Positions 1-24,113 of a stretch of DNA of 64,000 nt are shown piece after piece (position 1 is the stretch's first letter; each line of letters begins with the position of its first letter). This DNA is from Danio rerio. Its lineage: Eukaryota; Chordata; Actinopteri; Cypriniformes; Danionidae. The translations under genes and the position numbers were made by a program. The stretch spans positions 18,998,001 to 19,062,000 of the forward strand of contig NC_133183.1 of assembly GCF_049306965.1 (NCBI RefSeq). Direction: 5' to 3'. The notes under the pieces are model-generated. The model was not told the DNA's origin, made no database searches, and worked only from the letters and a program-made list of their open reading frames with translations.

Positions 1-383
1 AAAAGCAGCTTTTGATTTTTTAAAAAACATATTTGGGACAAAAATATTAGCCCCTTTAAGCTATTTTTTTCGATAGTCTACAGAACAAACCATCGTTATA
101 GAATAACTTGCCTAATTACCCCAACCTACCTAGTTTTTACCTTATTAACCTAGTTAAGCCTTTAAATGTCACTTTAAGCTGTATAAAAGTGTCTTGAAAA
201 ATATCTAGTAAAATATTTTTTACTGTCATCATGGCAAAGATATAATAAATCAGGAAATTAGTTATTAAAACTATTATGTTTAGAAATGTGTTGAAAAAAT
301 CTGTTCTCAGTTAAATAGAAATTGGGAAACAAAATAAACAGGGGCGCTATTAAATCAGGGGGGCTAATAACTGACTTCAACTG
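1..383 (-). mobile_element. Tc1/mariner-like MITE, partial (cut by window edge)
   Basis: The right end reads GACTTCAACTG followed by TA, the inverse of the CAGTTGAAGTC terminus seen on the complete copy at 56651-57176. The interior (two AGCCCCTTTAAGC-type blocks, AACAAACCAT, GTGTCTTGAAAAATAT) matches that copy throughout in the opposite orientation. The left terminus lies outside the window. It is non-coding. The TA target and Sleeping Beauty-like terminus support Tc1/mariner. Confidence 0.8.
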
Positions 384-430
384 TATGTATGTGTATGTAT
401 GTATGTATGTGTGTGTGTGTGTGTTTATAA
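384..430. repeat. TATG/TG microsatellite
   Basis: Tandem TATG units grade into about 15 TG units immediately after the MITE end. Simple repeat with no gene. Confidence 0.85.
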
Positions 431-470
431 GTAAAAATCTACTGTATATGTATGTATGTATGTATGTGTA

Positions 471-622
471 TACAGTTACATACTATTATTATTAGCCCTC
501 TTTCGATTTTTTTTTCTTTTTGGTTTTCGCAAAATTTTCACAGTATGTCTGATAATATTTTTTTGTTCTGGAGAAAGTCTTATTTGTTTTATTTCGGCTA
601 GAATAAAAGCTGTTTTGAATTT
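471..622 (-). mobile_element. Fragment of the same Tc1/mariner-like MITE
   Basis: Contains CAGTATGTCTGATAATATT and TTATTTGTTTTATTTCGGCT, the outer third of the MITE at 56651-57176. It breaks off at about 622 where a (TG)n tract begins. The sequence at window position 1 resumes almost exactly where this fragment stops, so the 1-383 copy and this one may be parts of a tandem or rearranged pair. Confidence 0.65.
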
Positions 623-625
623 TGA

Positions 626-628
<3 letters not shown>

Positions 629-676
<48 letters not shown>

Positions 677-690
677 TGTGTGTTTGTATG
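629..690. repeat. (TG)n microsatellite
   Basis: About 20 TG units with short interruptions. Open frames through it are valine/cysteine runs with no coding value. Confidence 0.95.
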
Positions 691-1442
691 TATATTTATT
701 ATTATTATTTGTTTTAGTATGTCTGTAATTTAATCTTCAGATTTTCCTTTTTATTGTCACTATTGTTGTTGCTGGCATTATTATTAATATTATTATTTAA
801 CAACCTGTATTTTGGTTATTACATGCAATTCTTATGCACACTTCTATACGCTGTTAGTCTACGGCATTTTTTATTGTGTTCACATAATTCTAAATAAAAG
901 AGAAATCAGATTTTTTTATGTTTAGCTGCCGATAAAAAAAGTCTACTGTATGCCTTGGGTGGCCTGAAAATTAGTAAATTAACAGCAAGCTGTGCTACTT
1001 AATGCATAGCTAGCATGTTTATAGTTCTGGGCAATAATTATTACACACCGTCTGCATTGGCCGCACCCATACATACGTCCTCTTTTTCCATTAATTCTCT
1101 GAACAACATTTAAAACATAAGCTTCAACATATTTCTGCTAACAGGAAGTTTAGCTGCAGAGCTGAAGTTAAGTTTAGGCCTATCAATCTAGACAATCAGG
1201 TCTTTGCATTTCTGTCAGCTTCATCAACTTCTGCAAAAAATGCTTCATTAGTATGCAAAGCATATCACACTCAACAGAAGAAGTTCAGTTAATTTATCAG
1301 CTTTAAGCAATACAAATACAATTGTTTAATGAAAAGAAAAAGAGAAAAAAATATGTTTAAAATATATTCCTTTTTCCCAACATATTGGCTGAGTGTCATA
1401 ATGTGAAATACGAAAGAAATTGGTAAAATAATCAACCATTAT

Positions 1443-2147
1443 AGTGTGAAGTAATATTTAATGCAATTTTTATTTCTCTCTTTATATCAATGTACACAAT
1501 AATTACATTCAATTTTAAGGGGATGTCAAATGAAAGTCTGTTCATCGGTTACTTGCTTTCAAATGCTCTTACAGGTTTATGTTTCTTTTTTCTGTTAAAA
1601 AAGGGTCATTTATTCATTCATTTTCTTTTTGACTTAGTCCCTTTATTTATCTGGGGTCGCCACAGTGGAACGAACCGCCAACTTATCTAGAACTTGTGTT
1701 TACGCATCTGCTCTTCCAGCTGCAGTCCATCTCTGCGAAACATCCATACACACTCATTCACACTCATACACTACGGACAATTTAGTTTACCCATTGTACC
1801 ACGTCTTTGGACTGTGGGGGAAACCGGAGCACCCGGAGGAAACCCACGCGAATGCGGGGAGAACATTCGTACTCCACACAGAAATGCCAACTGACCCAGC
1901 TGAGGCTCAAACCAGCGACCTTTTTGCTGTGAGGCGACAGCACTACCTACTGCACCACCACATCGCAGGAAAACAAAGTGTGAAGTAATATTTAATGCAA
2001 TTTTTATTTCTCTCTTTATATCAATGTACACAATAATTACATTCAATTTTAAGGGGATGTCAAATGAAAGTCTGTTCATCGGTTACTTGCTTTCAAATGC
2101 TCTTACAGGTTTATGTTTCTTTTTTCTGTTAAAAAAGGGTCATTTAT
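1443..2147 (+). repeat. 171-bp direct repeat flanking a DANA SINE
   Basis: The segment at about 1443-1613 recurs at about 1977-2147 (offset 534 bp), and I saw no differences between the two. Each copy is followed by a DANA SINE in minus orientation, but those SINEs differ at many positions. A simple tandem duplication of flank plus SINE would give equally similar SINEs, so the history is more complex. The repeat creates a duplicated small open frame at 1490 and 2024 that I do not consider a gene. Confidence 0.9.
1614..1975 (-). mobile_element. DANA SINE (tRNA-derived), first copy
   Basis: Reverse strand shows the DANA order: tRNA-like head with a GGTCGCTGGTTTGAG-type box B, GGGTTTCCTCCGGGTGCTCC, an AATTGTCCGTAGTGTATGAG block, then GGCGACCCC and a short AATGAATGAA-like tail at the left. 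Near full length for the family. Non-coding; open frames across it are incidental. Confidence 0.92.
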
Positions 2148-2495
2148 TAATTCATTTTCTTTTTCGGCTTAGTTTCTTCATTAATCAGGGGTCACCACAG
2201 TGGAATGAACTGCCAACTTATCTAGCATAAGTTTTACATAGCAGATGTCTTTCCAGCTGCAACCCATCACTGGGAAACACCCATACAGTCTCATTCACAC
2301 ACATATAATAGACAATTTAGCCTACCCAAATCACCTATAGTGCATGTCTTTGGACTTGTGCAGGACCCGGAGGAAACCCATGCAAACATGCAAACTCCAC
2401 ACAGAAATGGCAACTGACACAGTTAAGACTCGAACCAGTGACCTTCTTGCTTTAAGGCGACAGTGCTACCCACTGCACCACCGTGCTGCCCTACA
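2148..2495 (-). mobile_element. DANA SINE, second, more diverged copy
   Basis: Same block order as the neighbouring copy on the minus strand, but with many substitutions and small gaps, so it looks older than the copy at 1614-1975. Confidence 0.88.
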
Positions 2496-3599
2496 AAAGA
2501 AGATTTAAAAAATAAATGTTAGAAACCAGTAGCCGACAACATCAACAACAAAAATAGCCTTTTAAATATATTGAAAATATATTATTCTTCGTATTGGGAT
2601 TAACAGAAACTCATTAAGCTTTGGAGCAAGTGGATGGTAAAATTGCTGCATTTTTAAACTACAAATTTAATAATGTAATCTGTACTTCTATAGTGGAATA
2701 GCATATTCAATGATGACTGCCAGGTACTGTGGATGTGCCATTGTTGGTCTATTTCCAATATTATTAACTAGTGCTGGTGCATAAACCTAATAAATTCTGT
2801 TTTCAGGACATTCTACCAGAAACATACATGATCTTTCCCTAAAATAAAAACCTAAATACAGTAAATAAAAAGTATTTCAGCCGGAAAATGTCTAAAACGG
2901 ATAGATGGTTGATTTCTGTGAGTTTTTCTGTAAAGGAATCATTCATTTGGTTCACAAAAACAAAACACTTTACAAATGTACAAACCCTGTCATAGTCCTT
3001 GTCCTCAGCCCAATTGAACCTACGGCTTTAATAGTTTTGTTATGCTAAAAAAATACTTTAGAAATAGCAAGTTTAGGTTGCTAATATTCACATCAATTAA
3101 TTTAAAACGAAATTATAAAAAAAATCTACAAATAAAATACTACAAATAAATTTACAATGTCCCTATATTTTGGTCAGTCCTTTCACATTTGCATTAAACT
3201 TAACATAAAATGCGTGCAATACACCTTTAAGGATTTGACTCGACAGCGACATTATTTGATGGAAGAAAAGCTGACAGTGATCAAGGATGCGTTTCATCAT
3301 TGAATTGTATGATTTCATGCTTGTTTTTGTAGGATTTTTTTTTTGTTTATTTATTTATTTATTTATTTATTTATTTTTTGAGGACGACAAGCTTAATTTA
3401 ATTCAAGCCCTGTCACACTTTTTATAAATGAAAATGTACGTTTCTGGTAATTTGACCAAAACTTTTTATACTTTTTATTTACAATATATAACTTGTAATG
3501 TATCCAGTGGATTTGCAGAAGTTCACCTTTTACTTCTAGAAGAATGTGTAAATATCACAACAAACAAAAACCCACGACGGCAACTTAACATCTCGAATT
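2496..3599. other. No gene seen; AT-rich spacer
   Basis: AT-rich DNA upstream of mier3 with a (TTTA)n run near 3350-3375. No spliceable coding exon or clear transposon end was recognised. An open frame at 3428-3766 runs across the mier3 first exon in a different frame and has no recognisable protein features. Confidence 0.5.
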
Positions 3600-3721
3600 T
3601 AAAACCCATTTTTCCTGAAAACCTGTTTGAAAAGCGAGCCAAAATTCCTGCGCCCGCCATTGGCTTCCTGCTTTCATCCGGGTACCGCAGCGCAGCAACC
3701 TATGAGGCCAAAGACACCAAT
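3600..3721 (+). promoter_or_regulatory. Probable mier3 promoter / 5' UTR
   Basis: A local rise in GC content just before the first coding exon, with an inverted CCAAT box (GCCATTGGC, 3656-3664) and no TATA box. The start codon sits in AATATGGCGGAG, which resembles a YY1 core (ATGGCGG). The transcription start itself cannot be located from sequence. Confidence 0.45.
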
Positions 3722-17234
<13,513 letters not shown>

Positions 17235-17557
17235 CTCTCTAGTTCTGACATCCAGACTCACCTTCATCCGCTCACTGACTATTAGTTCTTTTTTAAATTA
17301 AAAAATGATATCTATATATAAATATATGAATATACTTTTTGGTCTTTTTTGTTTTTGTAATATGACATCAGTGATGTCTTTATTGTACAGAAATAAGGAA
17401 TCTTGATTTCTCAAGAGTTTAAATAGCCATTTATTTTTCTGGTCCTTCAGATATTTAATATCCTTTTTGTCTTCGGTGAACTACAGTTAAACCTAAATGC
17501 TGGAGCAGAGAGCCGTGGTCTCTTACTGTACTCATCCCAACATCTACATCTTTCAGC

Positions 17558-17589
<32 letters not shown>

Positions 17590-18042
17590 TCGTTGCCTCT
17601 GAAACTGCATTTTTCGTTGTTTTAGGATTTTTCACAAACACCTTTGTTTCTGAAAATGGTACCTTTTTTTCAGTGTTTACACCGCCCAAGATAGGCTACC
17701 CCTTGGGAAATGTAGCATTTTGTATATCTGGAAACTGGCTTTTGTAATTGAGAATAGTGATTTCTTTAGAGTGAAAGACTGACATGTTTAAACAAAGAGC
17801 ACTTACAGTCTATGAGATGTTTCCAGTGTATTGGCCCTCTTTTTTTGTTGAGATAACCAAGTGTTTATGAAAAAAGTCTTGTAAATGGTTAGTGTTCGGG
17901 TTATTTGTAGATCTAAGCTTTAATAAGTCAATTTATTGTAGTAATTGGAACATTTAATGAGTTACTATTTTTTGGCCTATATTGAAGTATCATTATTGAC
18001 TTGATCTTTCTCAGCTGCACACTGTTAAAAATGTACATTTTT

Positions 18043-18735
18043 ATATGGAGCCAGATCAGTCTCAAAAATGATACATTTAAAAACTATAATTGATGCATTC
18101 ACAACACAATTCACAATTTCCAATTTGTAAATACAAAACACAATTCAAAAATACACAATTTCAATTTGTTAATACTACACCAATCCTATTCGTAAATTCA
18201 AATCACTATTCAAAATACACGAATCCTCTTCGTATTTTCAAAACACAATTCAAAAATCCACCAATCCAATTCGAAAATTCAAAACGCGGTTCAAAAACAC
18301 GCAAATCCGATTCATAAATTCAAAACACGATTCAATAATACACAACTTCATTTCGGATATCCATAACGATTCAAAATTACGCAAATTCCATTCGTAGATT
18401 CAAATCACTATTCTAAAGCACACAACTCCATTTGTAAATTCAAAAATACACATTCGATTTGTTAATTTAAATCACGATACAAAAATACACAAATCCAATT
18501 CGTAAATTCAAAAGATGATTAAAAAATACACAAATTCGACACATGATTTCATAATATACACAACTTCAATTTATTTGGATTAACTATTAAATTAACTATT
18601 TATGATTTTTACTTGTGAATTTACAAGTTGTGTGTTGTATTCATGGTTACAAATTGTATTTTGTAAATGTGAATTGTGCTGTGCATGTATGAACTTCATA
18701 AATGTTTTATTTTTGAGAATTTTCTAGCTCCATAT
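18043..18735. mobile_element. Fold-back-like element with internal tandem repeats
   Basis: Termini ATATGGAGCCAGATCAG and, inverted, ATATGGAGCTAGAAAATTC share a ~30-bp inverted repeat including TCTCAAAAAT. Between about 18110 and 18560 lie roughly ten degenerate units of ~41 bp built on TTCGTAAATTCAAAACAC. No transposase is present. It lies in the presumed mier3 3' UTR. Class II nonautonomous is most likely; no superfamily is assigned. Confidence 0.75.
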
Positions 18736-20297
18736 TTTAGTCTGCAAAGTTTTTTTGTTTGTTTAAGATTTGGCACTCAAATGCTTCATGTGACATTTAT
18801 GAGACTGTCATATGCATTTGACAGTATTAGTCTGAATTGTGTATAAATATTAGTCCATGAGTGTGCAGAACATTTATGATTTCCCTTTTGAGTGTAAATT
18901 TATACCCTTAACAAAGGTCATTTTTACCAAGCGTAACTTTTGCTGGTGCTCAACTTTAGTACCATTTGAACCAGTGTTAATTTTTCAGCTATGCATTATG
19001 TATATTTTGTAGCTGCCAGGGGTACAGAGAACACCTGAATGTTAATTGAGCTAATTGTTAATCACTCTTGACCTCTTCTGTTGTGTATTGTATGCATGAA
19101 GCAGACGGGACTCTTGTTGATCCTTTGACATATTTCAAGCTGATTAATATTACATGCCAAAAAAAAAACAATCAGCTTGACGCACTGTATCAAAACCGAT
19201 ACTGCCTCCGAGCTCGAGTCCTTCCTGCTATTTTGCATTTCAAAACAATTACTTTGTTCGTTTGTATACTAAAATCCCTGATTTTGTAATTAGGGAAAAG
19301 CAAAAATGTGAAAAATAGTGTTTATAGCAATAAGATGTAGATATGTACAGATTGTTGAAAGTCTTACAATATTCATAGCTTATTTTCACCTTCGTTTACT
19401 GCAGTGACAGACGTCAAATGCATGCTGATTATGGTTGCTTGCTAAAATATCACAGCCTTTCTTTAGTTTTTATTTGAGCGATGTGTTTTATGAACACTCC
19501 GATGTAAACCTATTCATTCATCATTAGTTTAATTCGATTCTTGATTCTTAACGGCTGCTATTAGTAATGTGAAGAGTCAATTTTCCATTGAATGCACTGC
19601 GTTTGCAATTATGAGTTGAGTTGAGAGAGTTCTGTGCATCTCCATTAAGCATGTTTGAGCTGTGATTACTGATGTTGATTCAAATGAATGCCATTATTCA
19701 TGAATGATTAGAAAGCACTACTTTTTTTTGTTGTTGTTGCTCAGAAATGTTCAGCATACATCAACAAATGTAGTACTTGGTGCTCATATCATTTGTTTTT
19801 ATTTTCATACCTTAAAATGCTTTTATTCTTCTGTATTAGTACTTTAAAAACGATACCGTGAATTGACAGACATTTTACCCCCAAAGTGTTTTGCATATTA
19901 AAATGGATTAAGTCGAATTGCAGAATGTACAGGTTGCTTTGACCTATAAAAGTAAACATTTTACATCTTAAATATATTGAGAAGAGTTTGGTAAAGTGGA
20001 TGTGCGTATGTTTTATGTATTTAATTTAGAAATTTTGAAATATATATATATATTCAATAGAGGTTTTTACATTGAACCACGGAGAGGAAGGCAATGGTAA
20101 AACTTGTGAATAAGAAAACCCCCCCAACAAATCCTATAAATGTAAATCCATATATACAGACAATCATAACATTTAATGACAGAATTATTCAGATATCTCT
20201 ATTGTTTCTAAAATCTGTACATATGATTGTATTGCTTTTCTTTTTCATTATTTTGTATTTTTGTTGTACTTTATTACTTGGTGTAAAAAGCTCCAGA

Positions 20298-20303
20298 AAT
20301 AAA
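20298..20303 (+). terminator. mier3 poly(A) signal candidate
   Basis: AATAAA followed within 30 nt by a GT-rich stretch (GAGTGTTCATTGTC). It is the best canonical signal between the mier3 stop and the next gene. Confidence 0.6.
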
Positions 20304-20514
20304 AGCTCTGGAAACAAATGAGTGTTCATTGTCAATTGTCATACAAATATGATCATTATTAATCTAATGCGTTTGTTCCGAACTTAAAGGTCCACTGACA
20401 TTAAATATATACGTTTAGATAGCACAGTTATATTTTAGGATATCTATAAGCTAGTGCGCATATTAGTCAATGTATAAGGTAGTCACAAAAAAGAGACAAA
20501 CTTTGTGTTTAGAA

Positions 20515-21751
20515 CAGAAATGCCCAAACTAGGGCCCGTGGGCCAAAGTTGACCCATGGAAACCTTTGAATTGGTCAACCCAGGCTCATTCTGATTGTGT
20601 TCGTCTGTATACATTTCTGGAGAGCGCAAAATACATCCCAGGAGTGACGTTTTTTTGCAAATCAGCCAGAAGCCGATGTGTATGCTTTTTCAGATCTCTA
20701 ATTTCTTTTGCTAGTGCCATTCGCGCCTGATGTGCTCACATAGTCCACCAGAGACCGCTGTCGACTGACCTCCAGACCGATCCCACCCACCCTCCTTCCC
20801 TAAACCCATCCAACAGTGTTTTAAAAGCCCTGAATGACCAGTGCCCACCTACCTCCCTAAACGTAGCCCAACCGTAGGGTTTTGAAAAGCAAACCAGAAA
20901 AAAAAAATAAAAAGCCCTCGTCTGATTTTACCACCTTTTTAGATTTGACCACATTCTCACCCTGTTATTTACTTGTTTATTTATTTATTTTTTTTGGCTT
21001 CTGTTTTTGTCTTACCCACTTTTTGGAACTGTTCTTTACTGGACTTGAACCCTGTTGTTGTGGTCAACTCTGTGCTATGCGTCTCAAGTCTGCAGTTGTG
21101 TCAAGCTACCGGACAAACTGGTAAACATCGGAAAAGCCGTCCACATGCAGGTAAGCGCTCAGCTGATAAACGAGGAAAGAAATGGCGTCATTCCACCATG
21201 TAGTGTTTGTTTTAAAGACAAAATGCAGACATACGTAGCTCTGGCTACACAATTCACCATCTCCAGAAATGTATGTAGGGCTGTTTTCAGAATGAGTCTG
21301 TTGCATTTGGCCTGCCATCTCATGTAAGAGAGGGAGAATGACAGTGATGGGTTCAAGATTGTCAATTCAAATTTAATGATAGCCTTGTTTGTTTTATTGC
21401 TAAAAGCTAACTGAAATTAAAAGTTTTAATTAAATGGTGTTAATGAATCAGATCATGTTTGTTAAGCAAATCAAGTCAAAGGCCAGTTCTGCTTGACCAG
21501 TGTATTCAGCATTAAACGTCACTGTGTTTTTAAATGTGATTGTTTTTATTGCAACAAGTGATCATTTAAAGTTAAACTGCATTAGTTAACACCATTCAAA
21601 ATTAATGTTTTCTATTTATTTTGAAATATTATTAAATCAATTAGGAAATTACCCTAGGCAACTTTAATGAAATATACTTACATATTCAGCCTGCAGCTCT
21701 CGATGATATTTGGTTTTTGGCCCTTCATACAAAAAGGTTTGGGCACCCCAG
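20515..21751. mobile_element. hAT-family element, composite
   Basis: Left end CAGAAATGCCCAAACT and right end GGTTTGGGCACCCCAG are inverted. An exact 8-bp duplication GTTTAGAA flanks it (20507-20514 and 21752-21759). The interior from about 20577 to 21350 (starting CAACCCAGGCTCATTCTG) is different in character and may be a second insertion of unknown class. Open frames at 20882-21365 in both strands lie in this material and do not resemble a protein I know. Confidence 0.85.
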
Positions 21752-22195
21752 GTTTAGAAGATGTAAATCTGACATAAACAGATCTAACGCTTGCAGTTGT
21801 CACTTCTGCATAAATGAATCAACAACTTTTATCACATACTTCAATTTCTTATCAAATCTTGACCAATCGAATGCTCTCTAGTATCTGACATGCCCCACCC
21901 CTTCAAGAAGCTTCTCATCCAATGTGCTTGAGTTTAGCCACTCTCACTGGCAGTGCTGTGATATAAACTAAACACTATTGGCCATTTTTTAAGGGGGGAG
22001 GAGCTACTCCATGTCCCACCTTCTCTTCATGCTGAGATTACGTCAAACATGGGATAGAACTTCACAGGACCTAAAAATTCTTTATGCTGAAAATAAAATA
22101 TGATTCAAGACGTTGATAACCAAACAGTCGATGGCAAAAGTTGATCTCCACATTAAATGGCTGTAGTCAACTATCTAATTTCTAACATTGTTTAA

Positions 22196-22480
22196 AGAGC
22201 CCATATTATGGGTTTTTGAAAATTCCCCTCCATGTAGTGTGTAACACAGCTCTAAGTGAAGTAAAGTATCCAGCTAAGGCTTAAATCTGTTAGTGTACAG
22301 TGTTTAAAACAGTTGATTCGTCTATAAAAGAGTCGACTCATAGTGCTTCAAACGAGTCGCCTTGATACCGATTCATTAGGTGTTTCGCCATGACGTACAA
22401 ACGAAACCAAGTTATTCACGTGTACGCGTAAACCCGGGAGATTTCAAACCTGAGGCCCCGCCCTCTGACGCAGGAACCCA

Positions 22481-22522
<42 letters not shown>

Positions 22523-22933
22523 TGCCGGTCGATTGAAGTCACACTGCAGATGGATATATTGAGTCTCTACCCAAAGATGAAACCTCAGCATTATAACCAA
22601 GCAGTTGGAAACTACTGGAAACTTCTGGAAACTACATGCTACAAAGAATACTTCATCTGCGTTTCTTAAAGGAAGGATCAGTAAAGAGTAACATACTGAT
22701 GGACGTCAGGATGGGTTTCCATTTCTCAAGTGTAAGTACGTGCGGTTAAAGTTGTTGCCTCGTTGACTCTTGCTTGCAAATGTATTTGTATTTGTGATTT
22801 GTTACTTGTAACCGAGTGTACTGTATCAGGTTAACTGGCTATATTCTCTTATCGCGTGCAAAGTCACGTTAAAAACGCGACGCGTGCTGCTTTGTTTATG
22901 GAGCTCCGTGGTAGAGTTCTGCATTCCCGCGGC

Positions 22934-23025
<92 letters not shown>

Positions 23026-23591
23026 CGAGCTTTGTGTGCTTGGTGCTGTGTGTGTGTTTATACAGACATCTTGGCTGTCTGGACTGTATAGCTGGGTGAT
23101 TTTTGGTTGTGTTCTCCCCCGCTCTAGCAGGATCGGGCGCGGCGGGCAGAAAACGGAGCGGGTTCTCAGGCTAAAACCTGGCGGGTGCGGGCGGAAGCGG
23201 GAGCGTTGTCGTCCGGAGGTGTGTGTGTGTGTTTTTGTGTGTGTGTGGCAGCTAAAATCCACGCCTACACTATCGAGCGTGTATGAACTGTGATTACTTT
23301 TTATATTGCTGATTAGCTATTGGCCATTTCACTCTCTGACTGAAGGCAGTCGACCAATCGCGACAGACTGTCATCGGTCCAATCAGCGCAGATTAGCTTC
23401 GCGCTAAGGAGGGGTTTGGGAACAAATGAATCACTGGACGATTCATACGGGAGTCGCTGGGATAATTAGGTAAAAATAAATGCAGATTATAAGACCATGA
23501 AAGTGTTTTTTGACCTTGCATGCATATTAGACTGTTGTTGGAGACCCTAACAACCAAGATATGACCCTATTTCATGTGTAATATGGGCTCT
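22196..23591. mobile_element. TTAA-flanked nonautonomous transposon (Kolobok/piggyBac-like)
   Basis: Ends AGAGCCCATATTATG / AATATGGGCTCT are inverted and each is bordered by TTAA (22192-22195, 23592-23595), the target of Kolobok and piggyBac elements. It contains (CA)n at about 22481-22517 and (GA)n at 22937-23018. No transposase frame was recognised; the frames spanning 22856-23293 are GA-repeat artefacts. Confidence 0.85.
22937..23018. repeat. (GA)n microsatellite
   Basis: About 40 GA units, a polypurine/polypyrimidine tract able to form triplex DNA. It produces false Arg-Glu and Ser-Leu frames on the two strands. Confidence 0.97.
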
Positions 23592-24113
23592 TTAAAATAG
23601 CTTCTCGTGTTCAAAACAAGTGTTCATTGAGTATGTGGTGAGTGTTCATTTTTGAGTGTACTATCCCTTTAAAACCTCACTTAAAAAGTATGCGAGTAAA
23701 AAAAATATGACGGTTATTAATAGGTAAAAATAAAAGGCAAACAAGTTTTCAAAAATGAGTAAATATTTTAATCTCTCAGATCCACAATACTGCTTTTGTT
23801 CAGCAGAGACCTGTATAATGTGCTGGCTCTCCATTCAGTACTTTCCTCAAATGATGATCCATAAACTCAAATCCAAAAACGGTGTTGATTTAGTAAACCA
23901 CTGATAAATGAAAAGTGGCAAAAGGTTAATGTACTGTAAATGCAGAGCACCTGAACAATGAAACAGGCTAACTGTCAAAGAATGATTTGTATGTACAACA
24001 TAATTTAATTAAGTTTGTAGTGAGACATGCTTTGAACTCCTCTTTTGCTGAGGATCAGCCAACAGATTCCCACAAATAAGGAGTCTGATTTAATGAAGCG
24101 GTTCAGATTGCAG

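Larger units (their letters stand above)
17235..20325 (+). other. Probable mier3 3' UTR (about 3 kb)
   Basis: AT-rich sequence after the mier3 stop with no other gene, running to an AATAAA at 20298-20303. It includes a poly-T run (17559-17588), which a simple transcript would carry as poly-U, and the fold-back element at 18043-18735. A shorter UTR is possible, since weaker A-rich signals occur earlier. Confidence 0.55.

Noticed and set aside
1490-2230. Two identical small frames starting MYTIITFNFKG
   Set aside because: Duplicated only because the 171-bp flank is duplicated. Each runs into a SINE.
22856-23293. Open frames of 132-145 residues on both strands
   Set aside because: They are created by the (GA)n tract (alternating Arg-Glu and Ser-Leu) inside a TTAA-flanked transposon. 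No splice or homology support.
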